Shown: piece by piece, positions 7,334 through 16,651 of the stretch
Layout: each line of letters opens with the position of its first letter
How positions within the stretch are numbered: the first letter of the stretch is position 1
Assembly: GCF_018476905.1 (NCBI RefSeq)
Contig: NZ_JAHCVK010000001.1
Span: 868,001 to 932,000, forward strand
Origin: Geomobilimonas luticola
Lineage (GTDB): Bacteria; Desulfobacterota; Desulfuromonadia; Geobacterales; Geobacteraceae
Direction of reading: 5' to 3'
DNA: 64,000 nt
Translations under genes and position numbers: made by a program
The notes under the pieces: generated by a model
What the model was told of the DNA's origin: nothing
Databases searched by the model: none
What the model saw: the letters and a program-made list of their open reading frames with translations, nothing else

Positions 7334-8509
7334 TCACACATCCAGTCGCAGTTCCACTCCCCACGGCACCGGCTTCTCCCCCTCCCGGGTCAGCACCCAG
7401 AGGGTGGGGAATTCCATGGTTTCCGGCGCCTCGCCGAAGCCGTCGGTGAGGTAGATCACCGCTGCCGGGCGGGGGTGGAGAGTCCGGGCGTGGTCGAAGA
7501 CCGGCCGAAGATCGGTGAAGCCGCCGCCGTGGTAGCTCTCCACCGCCACTCCGCTCCCCTTGAGGCTGGCGATACGCTGGATGCGGCTGTTGGCGTAGAG
7601 GACGGTGATCTGTGCTTCCCTCCCCCGGGCGATCCGGACCAGTTCCCGGGCGAACTCCTCCCGCAGTTCCGGCGCATTGGTGGAGTCGCTCACGTCCACC
7701 CCCACGAGAAGGTTGAGACGATGGCGCTTACGGATGCCGGGGGTGAGGTGTTCGAAGCGGCGATGCTCCCGGCCCCAGGTGGTCTGTCGCCCGACCCGGC
7801 CGGCGGTTGCCACGAACTGGCGCAGCACCTGCCGCCAGGGGATGGGGGACGGCGCGAGGAGCCCCCCCACCAGTTCACGTACGTCCGCCGGCACCTCTCC
7901 GTCGCAGGCGCGCCACGCGTCCCGGACCATCCCCCGCACCACCTCCTCCGCCAAGCGGAGCGGCGTGCTGTCCGCTTCGTCCCAGAGGGTGTGGTCGTCC
8001 ACCGTGGTCCCCGCCAGTAAGGGGAGATCCCCTTCCCCCGGTCCGGCATGGCCGCCGGCGTCCCTGCTGGCGTTGCCGATGCCGCTTCCTTCCATATTGC
8101 CGGTGTCGAAGGGGGGGGTGAGCCGGGCGTAGTATTCCTCGGCGGCCAGACCATCCGGCTGACGATAGGCGGCGGGGAGCGGCGCATCGTCGGGAAGTCT
8201 GGCGATGGAAGGGTTGATGGCCAGGTCGCAGGAGATGTCCCAGTCATGCCGGTTCCGCCCCTTGCGGCGCGCCATGTGAAGGTGGAGGACGTGCTTGATG
8301 GCATGCTCCAGGAGCCCCTCCTGCACCGCCGGTTCCAGCCGGGCGAACGTTTCACCGTTCACCGCCAGCACCGGTACCCCGGCGCGGATGGTCACCCCGA
8401 GGGGGTGCCCGCTTCCCACCTCCTCCCGGCGGAAGCCGAGGAGAAACTGGCCATAGAAGGGGCGCTCCCTGAGGAGGCGGACGACGGCGTTTTCCAGGAT
8501 TCTGTTCAT
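7334..8509 (-). CDS. VWA-like metallopeptidase-type protein (DUF2201 family)
   Basis: A 391-residue protein. The N-terminal part has LLEHAIKHVLHLHMAR, resembling the HExxH-like helix of putative metallopeptidases but with the Glu displaced. The C-terminal part is a von Willebrand A-type domain with a MIDAS-like DVSDST motif and YLTDGFGEAP. Proteins of this kind usually work with a MoxR-type AAA ATPase as a chaperone-like pair. None is adjacent, but a candidate ATPase is at 37810. The start at MNRILENA is preferred over an upstream one that adds 36 weakly structured residues; no strong ribosome-binding site decides it. Confidence 0.75.
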   Translation of the reverse strand: MNRILENAVVRLLRERPFYGQFLLGFRREEVGSGHPLGVTIRAGVPVLAVNGETFARLEPAVQEGLLEHAIKHVLHLHMARRKGRNRHDWDISCDLAINPSIARLPDDAPLPAAYRQPDGLAAEEYYARLTPPFDTGNMEGSGIGNASRDAGGHAGPGEGDLPLLAGTTVDDHTLWDEADSTPLRLAEEVVRGMVRDAWRACDGEVPADVRELVGGLLAPSPIPWRQVLRQFVATAGRVGRQTTWGREHRRFEHLTPGIRKRHRLNLLVGVDVSDSTNAPELREEFARELVRIARGREAQITVLYANSRIQRIASLKGSGVAVESYHGGGFTDLRPVFDHARTLHPRPAAVIYLTDGFGEAPETMEFPTLWVLTREGEKPVPWGVELRLDV

Positions 8510-8645
8510 AGAGTCAATTCTGTTGCCGGAAAGAAACTGCACGGCGTCACGGTGAAAGCAGTTGTCACCGGTACGGCACTGTCTGTGAGTGTAATTAACA
8601 AGCGGCGGATTCGTCAAATACTAATCTCGGATGTGGTGTTTTCTG

Positions 8646-9125
8646 TCAGCGGGTGGGGAGGGGTGGCATGCCCAGGTCGAAGCTTCCCTTCCTGGTGCCG
8701 GGACGGGGATAATGCTGGGTGACCAGTTCGTCGAAGCCGGGGGCGGTGACGCGGATGTGGATGTGGGGTGGGCGGCTGTAGAAGGGGGGCGGGACGTTGC
8801 TGGTGAACCGGTATCTCCCCTTTCCGTCAGTTATGACGGTGGCCCGATGGGCATCGTCGTACTGTCCCTGGGGTCCCACGAGCCACAACTCGATGCGTGC
8901 CCCATTGACGGGGCGGCAGTCGGCGGCCGACCTGACCGTGCCCCGGAGCAGGTAACCGCTCCCGACGCTTGAGCGGAGCGGCGCGTCCGGTCGATAGAAG
9001 GGGCCCATTTCATCCTGGGGGGTCGGTCTGCAGGAGGCGGCATTTCCCGACCCCGCCAGTGAGATGACGATGGCCAGAAGCGGCAGCGCGGCGCGCCGCA
9101 CGATGTTTGCGGGAGAGCGGTTCAT
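8646..9125 (-). CDS. Secreted intradiol ring-cleavage dioxygenase-like protein
   Basis: A 159-residue protein with an N-terminal signal peptide (MNRSPANIVRRAALPLLAIV...). The core matches the protocatechuate 3,4-dioxygenase beta fold: GPFYRPDAPL, a GTV beta-strand, and FYSRPPHIHIRVTAPG, which carries a Tyr and the two His iron ligands. It is shorter than catabolic dioxygenases and exported, as in the poorly characterised secreted subgroup. An ATG at 9143 is a possible alternative start. The substrate is unknown and no aromatic degradation genes are near. Confidence 0.75.
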   Translation of the reverse strand: MNRSPANIVRRAALPLLAIVISLAGSGNAASCRPTPQDEMGPFYRPDAPLRSSVGSGYLLRGTVRSAADCRPVNGARIELWLVGPQGQYDDAHRATVITDGKGRYRFTSNVPPPFYSRPPHIHIRVTAPGFDELVTQHYPRPGTRKGSFDLGMPPLPTR

Positions 9126-9207
9126 GGGTATACTGTAACCCATTACGCCCCGTTGACAAGCGGGTCCGCCGTGGGATCGAGGGGAACGGCTCCGGCAGGG
9201 AGGGACC

Positions 9208-10344
9208 ATGGACAGAAAAGACGATGCGGGTGGCTTGAAGGTTCTGACGGCAACGCTCTTCCTGCCGCTGATCCTCATCTGGTGCTGTACGGCCTGCGCT
9301 GCCCGCGAACTTCCCCTGGGAGACATCCGCCTCCCCTCCGGCTTCGCCATAGGCCTTTACAGGGAGAAAGTGCCGGGAGCCCGCTCCCTGGCCGTCGGCG
9401 CCCGGGGGACCGTCTTCGTCGGCAGCCGTTCCGCCGGCAAGGTCTACGCCCTGGTGGACACCAAAGGTGCCGGCAGGGCCGATACGGTCCACACCATCGC
9501 CAGCGGCCTCGATTCACCCAACGGCGTTGCCTTCCGGGATGGCGCCCTCTATGTGGCGGAGATCCACCGGGTGCTTCGCTTCGACGACATCGAGTCGCGC
9601 CTTGCCAATCCCCCCAAGCCGGTGGTGGTGAACGACACCTTCCCCCGGGAGGGGCACCACGGCTGGAAATTCATCCGCTTCGGCCCCGACGGCCGCCTCT
9701 ACGTGCCGCTTGGGGCACCCTGTAATGCCTGCGAGAGCAAGGACCCCCGCTTTGCCTCCATCATGCGGATGAAGCCAGACGGGAGCGGCCTGGAGGTATT
9801 CGCCAGCGGGGTGCGCAACACGGTCGGCTTCGACTGGCACCCGGTCACGGGGGAACTCTGGTTCACCGACAACGGCCGGGACTGGCTGGGGGACGACCAG
9901 CCGCCGGACGAGCTGAACCGGGCGCCGGTCAAGGGGCTCCATTTCGGCTTCCCCTACCGCTACGGCCGGAATATTCCCGATCCCGACTACGGCAGAAAAC
10001 GGCCGACGGGTAATTTCGTCCCTCCCGAACAGGAACTGGGACCTCACGTGGCGTCGCTCGGCATGCGCTTTTACACCGGCAGCATGTTCCCTCCCCCTTA
10101 CCGCAACCGGATCTTCATCGCCGAGCACGGCTCGTGGAACCGGAGCGATCCCCTCGGCTACCGGGTCACCATGGTGCGGCTGGAGGGGAATCGCCCCGTG
10201 GCCTACGAGGTCTTTGCCGAGGGGTGGCTGCAGGAGGGGAATGCGTGGGGACGGCCGGTCGATCTGGAAATGCTGCCGGACGGGAGTCTGCTGGTTTCGG
10301 ACGACAAGGCGGGGGCGGTGTATCGGATAACGTACCGGCGCTGA
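9208..10344 (+). CDS. PQQ-dependent sugar dehydrogenase (sorbosone dehydrogenase-like), exported
   Basis: A 378-residue protein with a hydrophobic N-terminus ending in a lipobox-like CCTAC (Cys about 30). The rest is a six-bladed propeller of the sorbosone/glucose dehydrogenase family, with blade motifs GLDSPNGVAF, VRNTVGFDWHPVTGELWFTDNGRDW and IFIAEHGSWNRS. These match the PQQ- and calcium-binding loops of soluble aldose dehydrogenases. It is divergent from the intradiol-like gene. The physiological sugar or aldehyde is unknown. Confidence 0.8.
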   Translation: MDRKDDAGGLKVLTATLFLPLILIWCCTACAARELPLGDIRLPSGFAIGLYREKVPGARSLAVGARGTVFVGSRSAGKVYALVDTKGAGRADTVHTIASGLDSPNGVAFRDGALYVAEIHRVLRFDDIESRLANPPKPVVVNDTFPREGHHGWKFIRFGPDGRLYVPLGAPCNACESKDPRFASIMRMKPDGSGLEVFASGVRNTVGFDWHPVTGELWFTDNGRDWLGDDQPPDELNRAPVKGLHFGFPYRYGRNIPDPDYGRKRPTGNFVPPEQELGPHVASLGMRFYTGSMFPPPYRNRIFIAEHGSWNRSDPLGYRVTMVRLEGNRPVAYEVFAEGWLQEGNAWGRPVDLEMLPDGSLLVSDDKAGAVYRITYRR

Positions 10345-10351
10345 ACGCTGC

Positions 10352-10810
10352 CTATCCGGTAGGTTTGCCTGGTGAGCCCGGCACGCCGAGCCAACCGGTG
10401 CCCAGGACCATCAGGGAAGCCGTCGTCACCATCAGCCCGCCAAACGAGCCGCTGAACAGCGACACCAGCAGGGTGGAGAGGGGGAAGAACGCGACGTAGA
10501 TGACCATCTCCCCTACCCCCATGGGCGTTTTCATCGTCTTCGCGTAAAACAGCAGGTAGTAGAGCGGCCCGCCGAACCAGATGCCGAGCAGCATGGCCAT
10601 GGCAGACGTCATGAGGAGCGCCTGGGACGAAGTCCTTTTCACGAAGAACCAGCAGGTCAAGCCGCAGGCAAGGGGAAGCAGGAGTATTTTGACGATGATC
10701 CATACCGCGGTGGAGAGTTCGGTCGCGAAACGGGTGATCAGCGCGTCACCCCCCCAGAACACAAGCCCGCCAAGCAGGGGGCATATGAGCCAGATGTGAG
10801 ATTTCTTCAT
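10352..10810 (-). CDS. Small integral membrane protein in the glp operon
   Basis: A 152-residue protein with about four hydrophobic segments (LICPLLGGLVFWGG, IIVKILLLPLACGLTCWFF, LLMTSAMAMLLGIWFGG, and a long C-terminal one). Its ATG overlaps the glpD stop (ATGA), so it is the third gene of glpK-glpD-orf and is translated in step with them. I do not recognise the family and it does not look like the six-helix aquaglyceroporin GlpF. A role in glycerol or lipid metabolism is only a guess from position. Confidence 0.7.
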   Translation of the reverse strand: MKKSHIWLICPLLGGLVFWGGDALITRFATELSTAVWIIVKILLLPLACGLTCWFFVKRTSSQALLMTSAMAMLLGIWFGGPLYYLLFYAKTMKTPMGVGEMVIYVAFFPLSTLLVSLFSGSFGGLMVTTASLMVLGTGWLGVPGSPGKPTG

Positions 10811-12390
10811 GGGCTTCCCGCCACGGCGATACCAGGGAGGTATCCCGTTGCCAGCCGCCGGTACGCATCGGCCTGGTCCCTCTCCCAGGCGGCATCCCTC
10901 CCCAGTTCCACCGCCATGAGCTGTGCCACCGCCGGCGCCATCTCCATGCTGGCCCGGGCATCGAGGAAGAGCGCCCGGGTCCGGCGCGCCAGGACATCTT
11001 CCACGGTCCGGGCGTATTCCAGCCGCACCCCCCAGATCACGTCGACCCCCCGCCAGTGGTATCGTGGATGAAGCATGTCCCTCCAGGCGGGGTTCTCCTC
11101 CGCCAGCCCTTCCACCTCTACGGCGTCGCTGCCGTACTCCCCGCCGGTCATCCCCTTTTCGGTAGCTTCTCTCCACCCATGGACCCGCAATTCCTGCGTG
11201 ACCGGTGGTCGCTCGACGAGCCCGGCAACCGCGGCGGCAGCCGTGACCGTCTCTTCCCCCATGTGGCGGTAGGTGGTCCATTTCCCCCCCGTAATGCTGA
11301 CGAGGCCGGAGTTGCTGACGAGGAGGGTGTGGTCGCGGGAAAGGGAGGCGGTTGTTCCCCCCTTGTCACTCCTGACCAGGGGGCGCAGGCCGGCGAAGAC
11401 GCTCAGCACGTCATCGGGTGCCGGGTCGCGGGTAAGGTAGCGGGCGGCGTGGGCGAGGAGGAAGCCGATCTCCTCTGGCAGGGGGCGCGGTTCGAGGGGG
11501 GTGCTGTCCACGGGGGTATCGGTGGTGCCGACGATGACCCGGTCGTGCCAGGGGACGGCGAACAGGACCCGGCCGTCGTCGGTGTGGGGGACCATGATGG
11601 CGCTGTCGCCGGGGAGGAAGGAGCGGTCGAGCACCAGGTGCACCCCCTGGCTCGGGACGATGACCGGCGCACATTCCGGTTCGTCCAGCCGCCGGACACC
11701 GTCGGTGAAGACGCCGGTGGCGTTGACAACCACCCGGGCCGGGAGCTCGAACTCCTCGCCGTTCTCCTCGTCCCGAGCTGTCACCCCGGTCACCAGACCG
11801 TGCTCCTTCATGAGTCCCGTGACCCGCACGTAGTTGAGCGGCGTTCCCCCCAGGTCATCCAGGGTCCGGGCCAGGGCGACGGCCAGGCGGGCATCGTCGA
11901 ACTGGCCGTCGTGGTAGATCACCCCCCCCTTGAGCCCCTGGGGTTCGACGGTCGGGATGCGGGCCAGGGTCTCCTCCCGGGAGAGGAGCTGGGAAGGCCC
12001 CAGGCCGAGCTTTCCCGCCAGCATGTCGTAGAGCTTCAGGCCGATGCCGTAGAACGGCCCTTCCCACCAGTCGTAGAGGGGGACCACGAAGGAGAGGTTG
12101 TGCACCAGGTGGGGGGCGTTCCGGATGAGGAGACCCCGCTCCCGCAACGCCTCCAGCACGAGGGAGACGTTTCCCTGCTGGAGGTAGCGGACCCCGCCGT
12201 GGATCAGCTTGGTGCTCCTGCTCGACGTCCCCTTGGCGAAGTCGTGCTGCTCCAGGAGGAGGGTGCGGTACCCCCGCCCGGCGGCATCCACCGCGGTGCC
12301 GAGGCCGGTGGCCCCGCCGCCGATGACGATGATGTCCCAGGGAGTTCTGTCCTCCAGCCGCTGGATAAACCGGTCGCGGTCGCTATTCAT
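10807..12390 (-). CDS. glpD: Glycerol-3-phosphate dehydrogenase (FAD)
   Basis: A 527-residue GlpD-type flavoprotein that oxidises glycerol 3-phosphate to dihydroxyacetone phosphate and feeds electrons to the quinone pool. The N-terminus has the FAD motif [21 protein letters not shown], followed by [19 protein letters not shown], the family signature. [16 protein letters not shown] is the conserved C-terminal FAD contact. The start at MNSDRDRF overlaps the glpK stop (ATGA), and the gene overlaps the following membrane protein in the same way. Confidence 0.93.
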   Translation of the reverse strand: MNSDRDRFIQRLEDRTPWDIIVIGGGATGLGTAVDAAGRGYRTLLLEQHDFAKGTSSRSTKLIHGGVRYLQQGNVSLVLEALRERGLLIRNAPHLVHNLSFVVPLYDWWEGPFYGIGLKLYDMLAGKLGLGPSQLLSREETLARIPTVEPQGLKGGVIYHDGQFDDARLAVALARTLDDLGGTPLNYVRVTGLMKEHGLVTGVTARDEENGEEFELPARVVVNATGVFTDGVRRLDEPECAPVIVPSQGVHLVLDRSFLPGDSAIMVPHTDDGRVLFAVPWHDRVIVGTTDTPVDSTPLEPRPLPEEIGFLLAHAARYLTRDPAPDDVLSVFAGLRPLVRSDKGGTTASLSRDHTLLVSNSGLVSITGGKWTTYRHMGEETVTAAAAVAGLVERPPVTQELRVHGWREATEKGMTGGEYGSDAVEVEGLAEENPAWRDMLHPRYHWRGVDVIWGVRLEYARTVEDVLARRTRALFLDARASMEMAPAVAQLMAVELGRDAAWERDQADAYRRLATGYLPGIAVAGSP

Positions 12391-13892
12391 GACGAGGGTT
12401 CTCCCGGCACGGCCCATCCCTTGGCCCTTTCCAGCGCCCGGCTCCAGCCGGCGCGCAGTTCCGCCGCCCGTTCTGCCGGGAGCGTGGGGGCGAAGGTCCG
12501 GTCCAGCTGCCAGTGGGTGGCGATCTCTGCCTGGTCCTTCCAGTAACCCACCGCCAGCCCGGCCAGGCAGGCGGCACCGAGGGCGGTGGTCTCGTGAACG
12601 GTGGGGCGGGTCACCGGTACCCGGAGGAGGTCGGCCTGGAACTGCATGAGCAGGTCGTTGCCAGCTGCGCCGCCATCCACCCGGAGCTCCGCCAGGGGGA
12701 GGCCTGCGTCGTCCTCCATGGCCTGGAGGAGATCGGCCACCTGGAAGGCGATCCCTTCCAGGGTTGCCCGGGCGATGTGGGCAGCGGTGGTCCCCCGGGT
12801 GATGCCGACCATGGTCCCCCGGGCGTACTGGTCCCAGTGGGGGGCGCCGAGCCCGGCGAAGGCGGGGACCAGGTAGACCCCGCCGCTGTCCGGTACCGAC
12901 GCGGCCAGCGGTTCAACCTCGGCGGCGGAACGGATGATGCCGAGCCCGTCCCGCAGCCACTGTACGGCGGCACCGGCGATGAAGACGCTCCCCTCCAGGG
13001 CGTAGTCGGTACGGTCGCCGATGCGCCACGCCACGGTGGTGAGGAGGTTGTTCCGGGAAGGGACTGCCGTGGCGCCGGTCTGCATGAGCATGAAGCAGCC
13101 GGTGCCGTAGGTGTTCTTGGCCATGCCAGGACGGGTGCAGGCCTGGCCGAACAGGGCTGCCTGCTGGTCGCCGGCGATGCCGGCGATGGGGACCGGCACG
13201 GCGAAGAGGCCGGGAGTGGTCTCGCCGTAGACCTCGCTGGAGCCGACCACCTCGGGGAGGAGGTTAGCCGGTATCCCCAGCAGTTCCAACAGTTCCCCGT
13301 CCCAGCACCCCCGGTGGATGTCGAACATCAGGGTCCGGGAGGCGTTGCTCACGTCGGTAAGGTGGCGTCTCCCCCCTGTCAGGTTCCAGACCAGCCAGGA
13401 GTCGACGGTGCCGAAGGCGAGTTCGCCCGCTTCGGCCCGCTCCCGGGCACCGGGAATGTTGTCCAGGAGCCAGGCGAGCTTGGTCCCCGAGAAATAGGCA
13501 TCCAGTACGAGGCCGGTCCGCTCCCGGAAGAGCGGCTCCCTCCCCGCTTCCTTCAACCGGTCGCAGGCGGCCGCGGTGCGGCGGTCCTGCCAGACGATGG
13601 CGTTGTGGAGCGGTTTGCCGGTCTGCCGGTCCCAGAGAAGGGTGGTCTCCCGCTGGTTGGTGATGCCGATGGCCGCGATGTCGGCCATGGTCAGTCCCGC
13701 CCGGGTGACCGCCTCCATGGCGACCCCGACCTGGGACGCCCATATCTCGTTCCCGTCCTGCTCCACCCACCCCGGCTGGGGGAAGAACTGCCGGAACTCC
13801 CGCTGTGCCATTCCCCGTATGGTGCCGGCCCGGTCGAATACCATGGCTCGGGAGCTGGTGGTCCCCTGGTCGAGGGCGAGGATGAATTTCAT
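12387..13892 (-). CDS. glpK: Glycerol kinase
   Basis: A 501-residue FGGY kinase, the usual GlpK length. [16 protein letters not shown] begins the phosphate-binding region, [13 protein letters not shown] is conserved, and [15 protein letters not shown] and [14 protein letters not shown] are FGGY signatures. It phosphorylates glycerol to glycerol 3-phosphate, the substrate of the next gene. The start at MKFILALD fits the family; longer readings add unrelated residues antisense to the RNase Z-like gene. Confidence 0.95.
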   Translation of the reverse strand: MKFILALDQGTTSSRAMVFDRAGTIRGMAQREFRQFFPQPGWVEQDGNEIWASQVGVAMEAVTRAGLTMADIAAIGITNQRETTLLWDRQTGKPLHNAIVWQDRRTAAACDRLKEAGREPLFRERTGLVLDAYFSGTKLAWLLDNIPGARERAEAGELAFGTVDSWLVWNLTGGRRHLTDVSNASRTLMFDIHRGCWDGELLELLGIPANLLPEVVGSSEVYGETTPGLFAVPVPIAGIAGDQQAALFGQACTRPGMAKNTYGTGCFMLMQTGATAVPSRNNLLTTVAWRIGDRTDYALEGSVFIAGAAVQWLRDGLGIIRSAAEVEPLAASVPDSGGVYLVPAFAGLGAPHWDQYARGTMVGITRGTTAAHIARATLEGIAFQVADLLQAMEDDAGLPLAELRVDGGAAGNDLLMQFQADLLRVPVTRPTVHETTALGAACLAGLAVGYWKDQAEIATHWQLDRTFAPTLPAERAAELRAGWSRALERAKGWAVPGEPSS

Positions 13893-13991
13893 GGTTCCTC
13901 CGCGAAAAGTGGTCTGCCATCCAGTATACTTGAAGCAGTGCAAAGGGCAAAGCGTCGTCTTTGCCCGGTCCGCCACGGAGAATGACATCCC

Positions 13992-15014
13992 ATGCGCCCC
14001 AGCTTCCATCCATCCCTCATAAACGGCCCCTTCGACGACCCGGGGGTCTACGTCGATTTCCTCTTCGAGCGGCGGGCGCTCCTCTTCGACCTGGGAGAGC
14101 CGGGCCCCCTTACCCCCCGCAAGCTTCTGCGGGTCAGCCACATCTTCGTCTCCCATACCCACGTTGATCACTTCATCGGCTTCGACAACCTGGTGCGCCT
14201 CTGTCTGGGGCGGGACAAGCGCATCCATCTCTTCGGCCCCACCGGTTTCACCGACCGGGTCGGCCATCGGCTCGCCGGGTACACCTGGAACCTGGTGCAG
14301 GACTATCCCACCGATTTTACGGTGGTGGCCACCGAGCTCTACCCGGACGGCACCGCTCTGACGGCGGAATTCCACTGCCTGCGCCAGTTTGCCCGGGAAG
14401 CGGACCGTCGTGAAACCTTTTCCGGCGGCATCATCCTGGACGAGGAAACCTTCCGGATCCGTGTCGCCTTTCTCCAGCACCGGATTCCGTCTCTCGCCTT
14501 TGCCCTGGAGGAGAAACGGCACGTCAGCGTCCGGAAGAACCGGCTGGAGGAACGGGGATGGCGGGTCGGGCCGTGGCTCGCCGAACTGAAGCGGGCCATC
14601 CTTTCAGAGACGGCGGACGATGTCCCGTTCCGGGTCTGGTGGCGGGAGAGAGGAGCGGTACACGAGGAGTTTCACCCCATCGGCGTGTTGAAAGAAGAGA
14701 TCGTGACCATTGTCCCGGGCCAGAAGATCGCTTACGTGACCGATGCGGTCTTTACGGCGGAGAATGCCGACCGGATCGTGGAACTGGCCCGGGGGGCCGA
14801 CTACCTGTTCATCGAGGCGGTGTTCCTCCATGTCGAGGAGGAACGGGCTTTTGACCGCTGCCACCTGACGGCGCGCCAGGCGGGGGAACTGGCCCGGGCT
14901 GCCGGGGTGGCCCGGGTGCAGCCGTTTCACTTCTCCCCCCGCTACCAGTATGTCGAAGAAGAGGTGCGGCGGGAGGTGTCGCAAGCTTTCGCCGGCAGCG
15001 GAACGCCGGAGTGA
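13992..15014 (+). CDS. Metallo-beta-lactamase fold protein, ribonuclease Z-like
   Basis: A 340-residue protein. The HxHxDH zinc motif is [11 protein letters not shown] at about residues 54-64, after a DLGEPG loop. YVTDAVF and [13 protein letters not shown] supply later metal-ligand segments, and [15 protein letters not shown] resembles the His-containing region of the ElaC/RNase Z group. It could act on tRNA 3' ends, but it is more divergent than typical ElaC. It is divergent from glpK with 99 bp between them. Confidence 0.75.
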   Translation: MRPSFHPSLINGPFDDPGVYVDFLFERRALLFDLGEPGPLTPRKLLRVSHIFVSHTHVDHFIGFDNLVRLCLGRDKRIHLFGPTGFTDRVGHRLAGYTWNLVQDYPTDFTVVATELYPDGTALTAEFHCLRQFAREADRRETFSGGIILDEETFRIRVAFLQHRIPSLAFALEEKRHVSVRKNRLEERGWRVGPWLAELKRAILSETADDVPFRVWWRERGAVHEEFHPIGVLKEEIVTIVPGQKIAYVTDAVFTAENADRIVELARGADYLFIEAVFLHVEEERAFDRCHLTARQAGELARAAGVARVQPFHFSPRYQYVEEEVRREVSQAFAGSGTPE

Positions 15015-15138
15015 GGAAGGGGCTGTCGCCAGATGTCACCTTCATTTCGGTTTATTTTTGCGGATTTTCCTCTATAATTACTCTGGCGTTTTTGCTGGCT
15101 GCGCGGGGTGTCGCCTGGTGCGGGGAGAGGGGGACAAG

Positions 15139-15582
15139 ATGACGTTTGACCAACTGGAAGAGCTCTCTGCTGCCGCGATGGAGGCCATGCAGGAGGGGGA
15201 CACGGCTGCGGCCCTCCTCTGTTTCGAGAGGCTTTTGGCCGTGGAACGCCGCCCCCTGTACGTCTCCTGCCTGGCGTACTGCGTGGCCCGGGAGCGGGGG
15301 GAGTTCAAACGGGCTGTATCTCTTTGCAAGAACGCCATCAAGGATGAGCCGAAAAACGCCGCACATTTCCTGCTGCTTGGGCGGATCCACCTGCTGGCAG
15401 GACAGAAAAAAGACGCCATCAGGATATTCCGGATGGGTCTTCGGCATCAGCGGAGTGTCGACATCCAGAGGGAACTCGATCGGCTGGGGGTGAGAAGGGA
15501 CCCGCCGGTCCCCTTTCTGCGGCGGGATAATCCGGTCAACAGGGTGCTCGGCAAAGCGCTGAAAATAATCGGCGTGAGGTGA
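15139..15582 (+). CDS. Small TPR-like protein
   Basis: A 147-residue helical protein with about three TPR-like helical pairs: AMEAMQEGDTAAALLCFERL, CVARERGEFKRAVSLCKNAI, then HFLLLGRIHLLAGQKKDAI. Such proteins are scaffolds for protein contacts. The start at 15139 has a purine-rich GGGGAGAGGGGG just upstream. The C-terminus is basic. Partners are unknown; the next gene encodes YjbQ. Confidence 0.75.
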   Translation: MTFDQLEELSAAAMEAMQEGDTAAALLCFERLLAVERRPLYVSCLAYCVARERGEFKRAVSLCKNAIKDEPKNAAHFLLLGRIHLLAGQKKDAIRIFRMGLRHQRSVDIQRELDRLGVRRDPPVPFLRRDNPVNRVLGKALKIIGVR

Positions 15583-15616
15583 CCAGGCGTTCGAAAGGTC
15601 CAGTTCAGGGGGGAGA

Positions 15617-16018
15617 ATGATTCGTCATATTACCTTGAAGAGCCATGCCAGGACCGAATTTATCGACATCACCGGTGACGTGAGGGAGCTGGTGAAGCAG
15701 GCCGGCATCAAGAGCGGGGTCCTCCACCTGTTCATCCTCCACACCACCGCGGCAATCACCGTGAACGAGGGGGCAGACCCGGCAGTGCAGCGGGACATCA
15801 GTCGTTTCCTCAGCAAGCTGGTTCCCAACGATCCCTACTTCACCCACAGTGAAGGAAATTCCGACGCCCACATCAAGTCGTCACTGGTCGGCACCTCCCA
15901 GACCCTGCTGGTGGATGGGGGAAAACTGGTGCTCGGCACCTGGCAGGCGGTCTACTTCTGCGAGTTCGACGGGCCGCGGGAGCGGAAGGTCGCCGTGCGG
16001 ATCGCCGCCGACGACTGA
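15617..16018 (+). CDS. yjbQ: YjbQ / UPF0047 family protein
   Basis: A 133-residue protein of the UPF0047 family, also annotated as secondary thiamine-phosphate synthase. Conserved segments are LHLFILHTTAAITVNEGADPAV, SDAHIKSSLVG and GTWQAVYFCEFDGPR. Some members replace ThiE activity, but the normal role is unresolved. A strong terminator follows the stop. GGGGAGA lies before the ATG. Confidence 0.88.
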   Translation: MIRHITLKSHARTEFIDITGDVRELVKQAGIKSGVLHLFILHTTAAITVNEGADPAVQRDISRFLSKLVPNDPYFTHSEGNSDAHIKSSLVGTSQTLLVDGGKLVLGTWQAVYFCEFDGPRERKVAVRIAADD

Positions 16019-16040
16019 AACAGCATCCCTTCAAACACGA

Positions 16041-16066
16041 ACGGCACCATTCCGGTGCCGTTTTTT
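16041..16066 (+). terminator. Rho-independent terminator after yjbQ
   Basis: ACGGCACC (16041-16048) pairs with GGTGCCGT (16054-16061) over a five-base loop and is followed at once by a run of T. Confidence 0.88.
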
Positions 16067-16106
16067 ATTCCCTGGTGTCTCAGGAGTGGGTCGTACCCCC
16101 AGTCCG

Positions 16107-16445
16107 TCAGCGGGCCATGAGCTCGTTGCACAAATTCTGATAAATTTCTTCTCCGTTGATGAAACGGGTGATCCTCACTCCCATGCCGCACTTCTTGACG
16201 ATGTGGATCATCTGGGGGGGAACCTTCTTGGCCCACATGACCCGTCCTTCGAGGTGGAGGATCTGGTCGTTGGAGATGGTCAGGATGATCTTGATCTTGG
16301 TTCCCGGCGGACAGATGTTGGTGGTCTTGATGAACAGTCCTTCGGGGGAAATGTCCTCCGTGAAGGCCATGCGAACCGGTTCATCCACCCCGAAGCGGAG
16401 CGCAAACCGCTTGCGCAGCCGTATGATGTCCCGTTTCTCCGCCAT
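16107..16445 (-). CDS. PilZ domain protein
   Basis: A 112-residue single-domain PilZ protein. RLRKRFALRFG near the N-terminus holds the RxxxR c-di-GMP motif, and EDISPEGLFIKT matches the D/NxSxxG motif. PilZ proteins bind c-di-GMP and control motility, polysaccharide or pilus function. GGAGG lies about 8 bp before the ATG. It stands alone on the minus strand next to an AT-rich, promoter-like stretch (16490-16535). Confidence 0.85.
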   Translation of the reverse strand: MAEKRDIIRLRKRFALRFGVDEPVRMAFTEDISPEGLFIKTTNICPPGTKIKIILTISNDQILHLEGRVMWAKKVPPQMIHIVKKCGMGVRITRFINGEEIYQNLCNELMAR

Positions 16446-16601
16446 TCCCCGATCCTCCCCCCGCTAATTAAAAGAGTCGACCCTAACCTATCATTTTTTT
16501 TGCCAATGTAAATAATTTTTTAAAGAAATAATTAATGCGGGAGGCGAACAGGAGGGTGTCCGGAGAGGAGAAATATCTTCTTCCCTCCATCTGTCTGGAG
16601 C

Positions 16602-16639
16602 CGCGAGGGGTGAGCGGCATGGTGCGCTCACCCCTCGCG
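16602..16639. terminator. Perfect 15 bp GC-rich stem-loop after the aminotransferase
   Basis: CGCGAGGGGTGAGCG (16602-16616) is exactly complementary to 16625-16639, with an 8-base loop. It lies 13 bp beyond the stop of the minus-strand aminotransferase. There is no T-tract on either side, so it may act in 3' end protection or be a repeat unit rather than an intrinsic terminator. Confidence 0.6.
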
Positions 16640-16651
16640 TGTCGCAGGTTA

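Noticed and set aside
11056-12546. Long plus-strand frame opposite glpD
   Set aside because: Shadow of glpD; no family features and an implausible composition.
12513-13985. Long plus-strand frame opposite glpK
   Set aside because: Shadow of glpK, with repeated Gly/Val/Asp composition and no motif.
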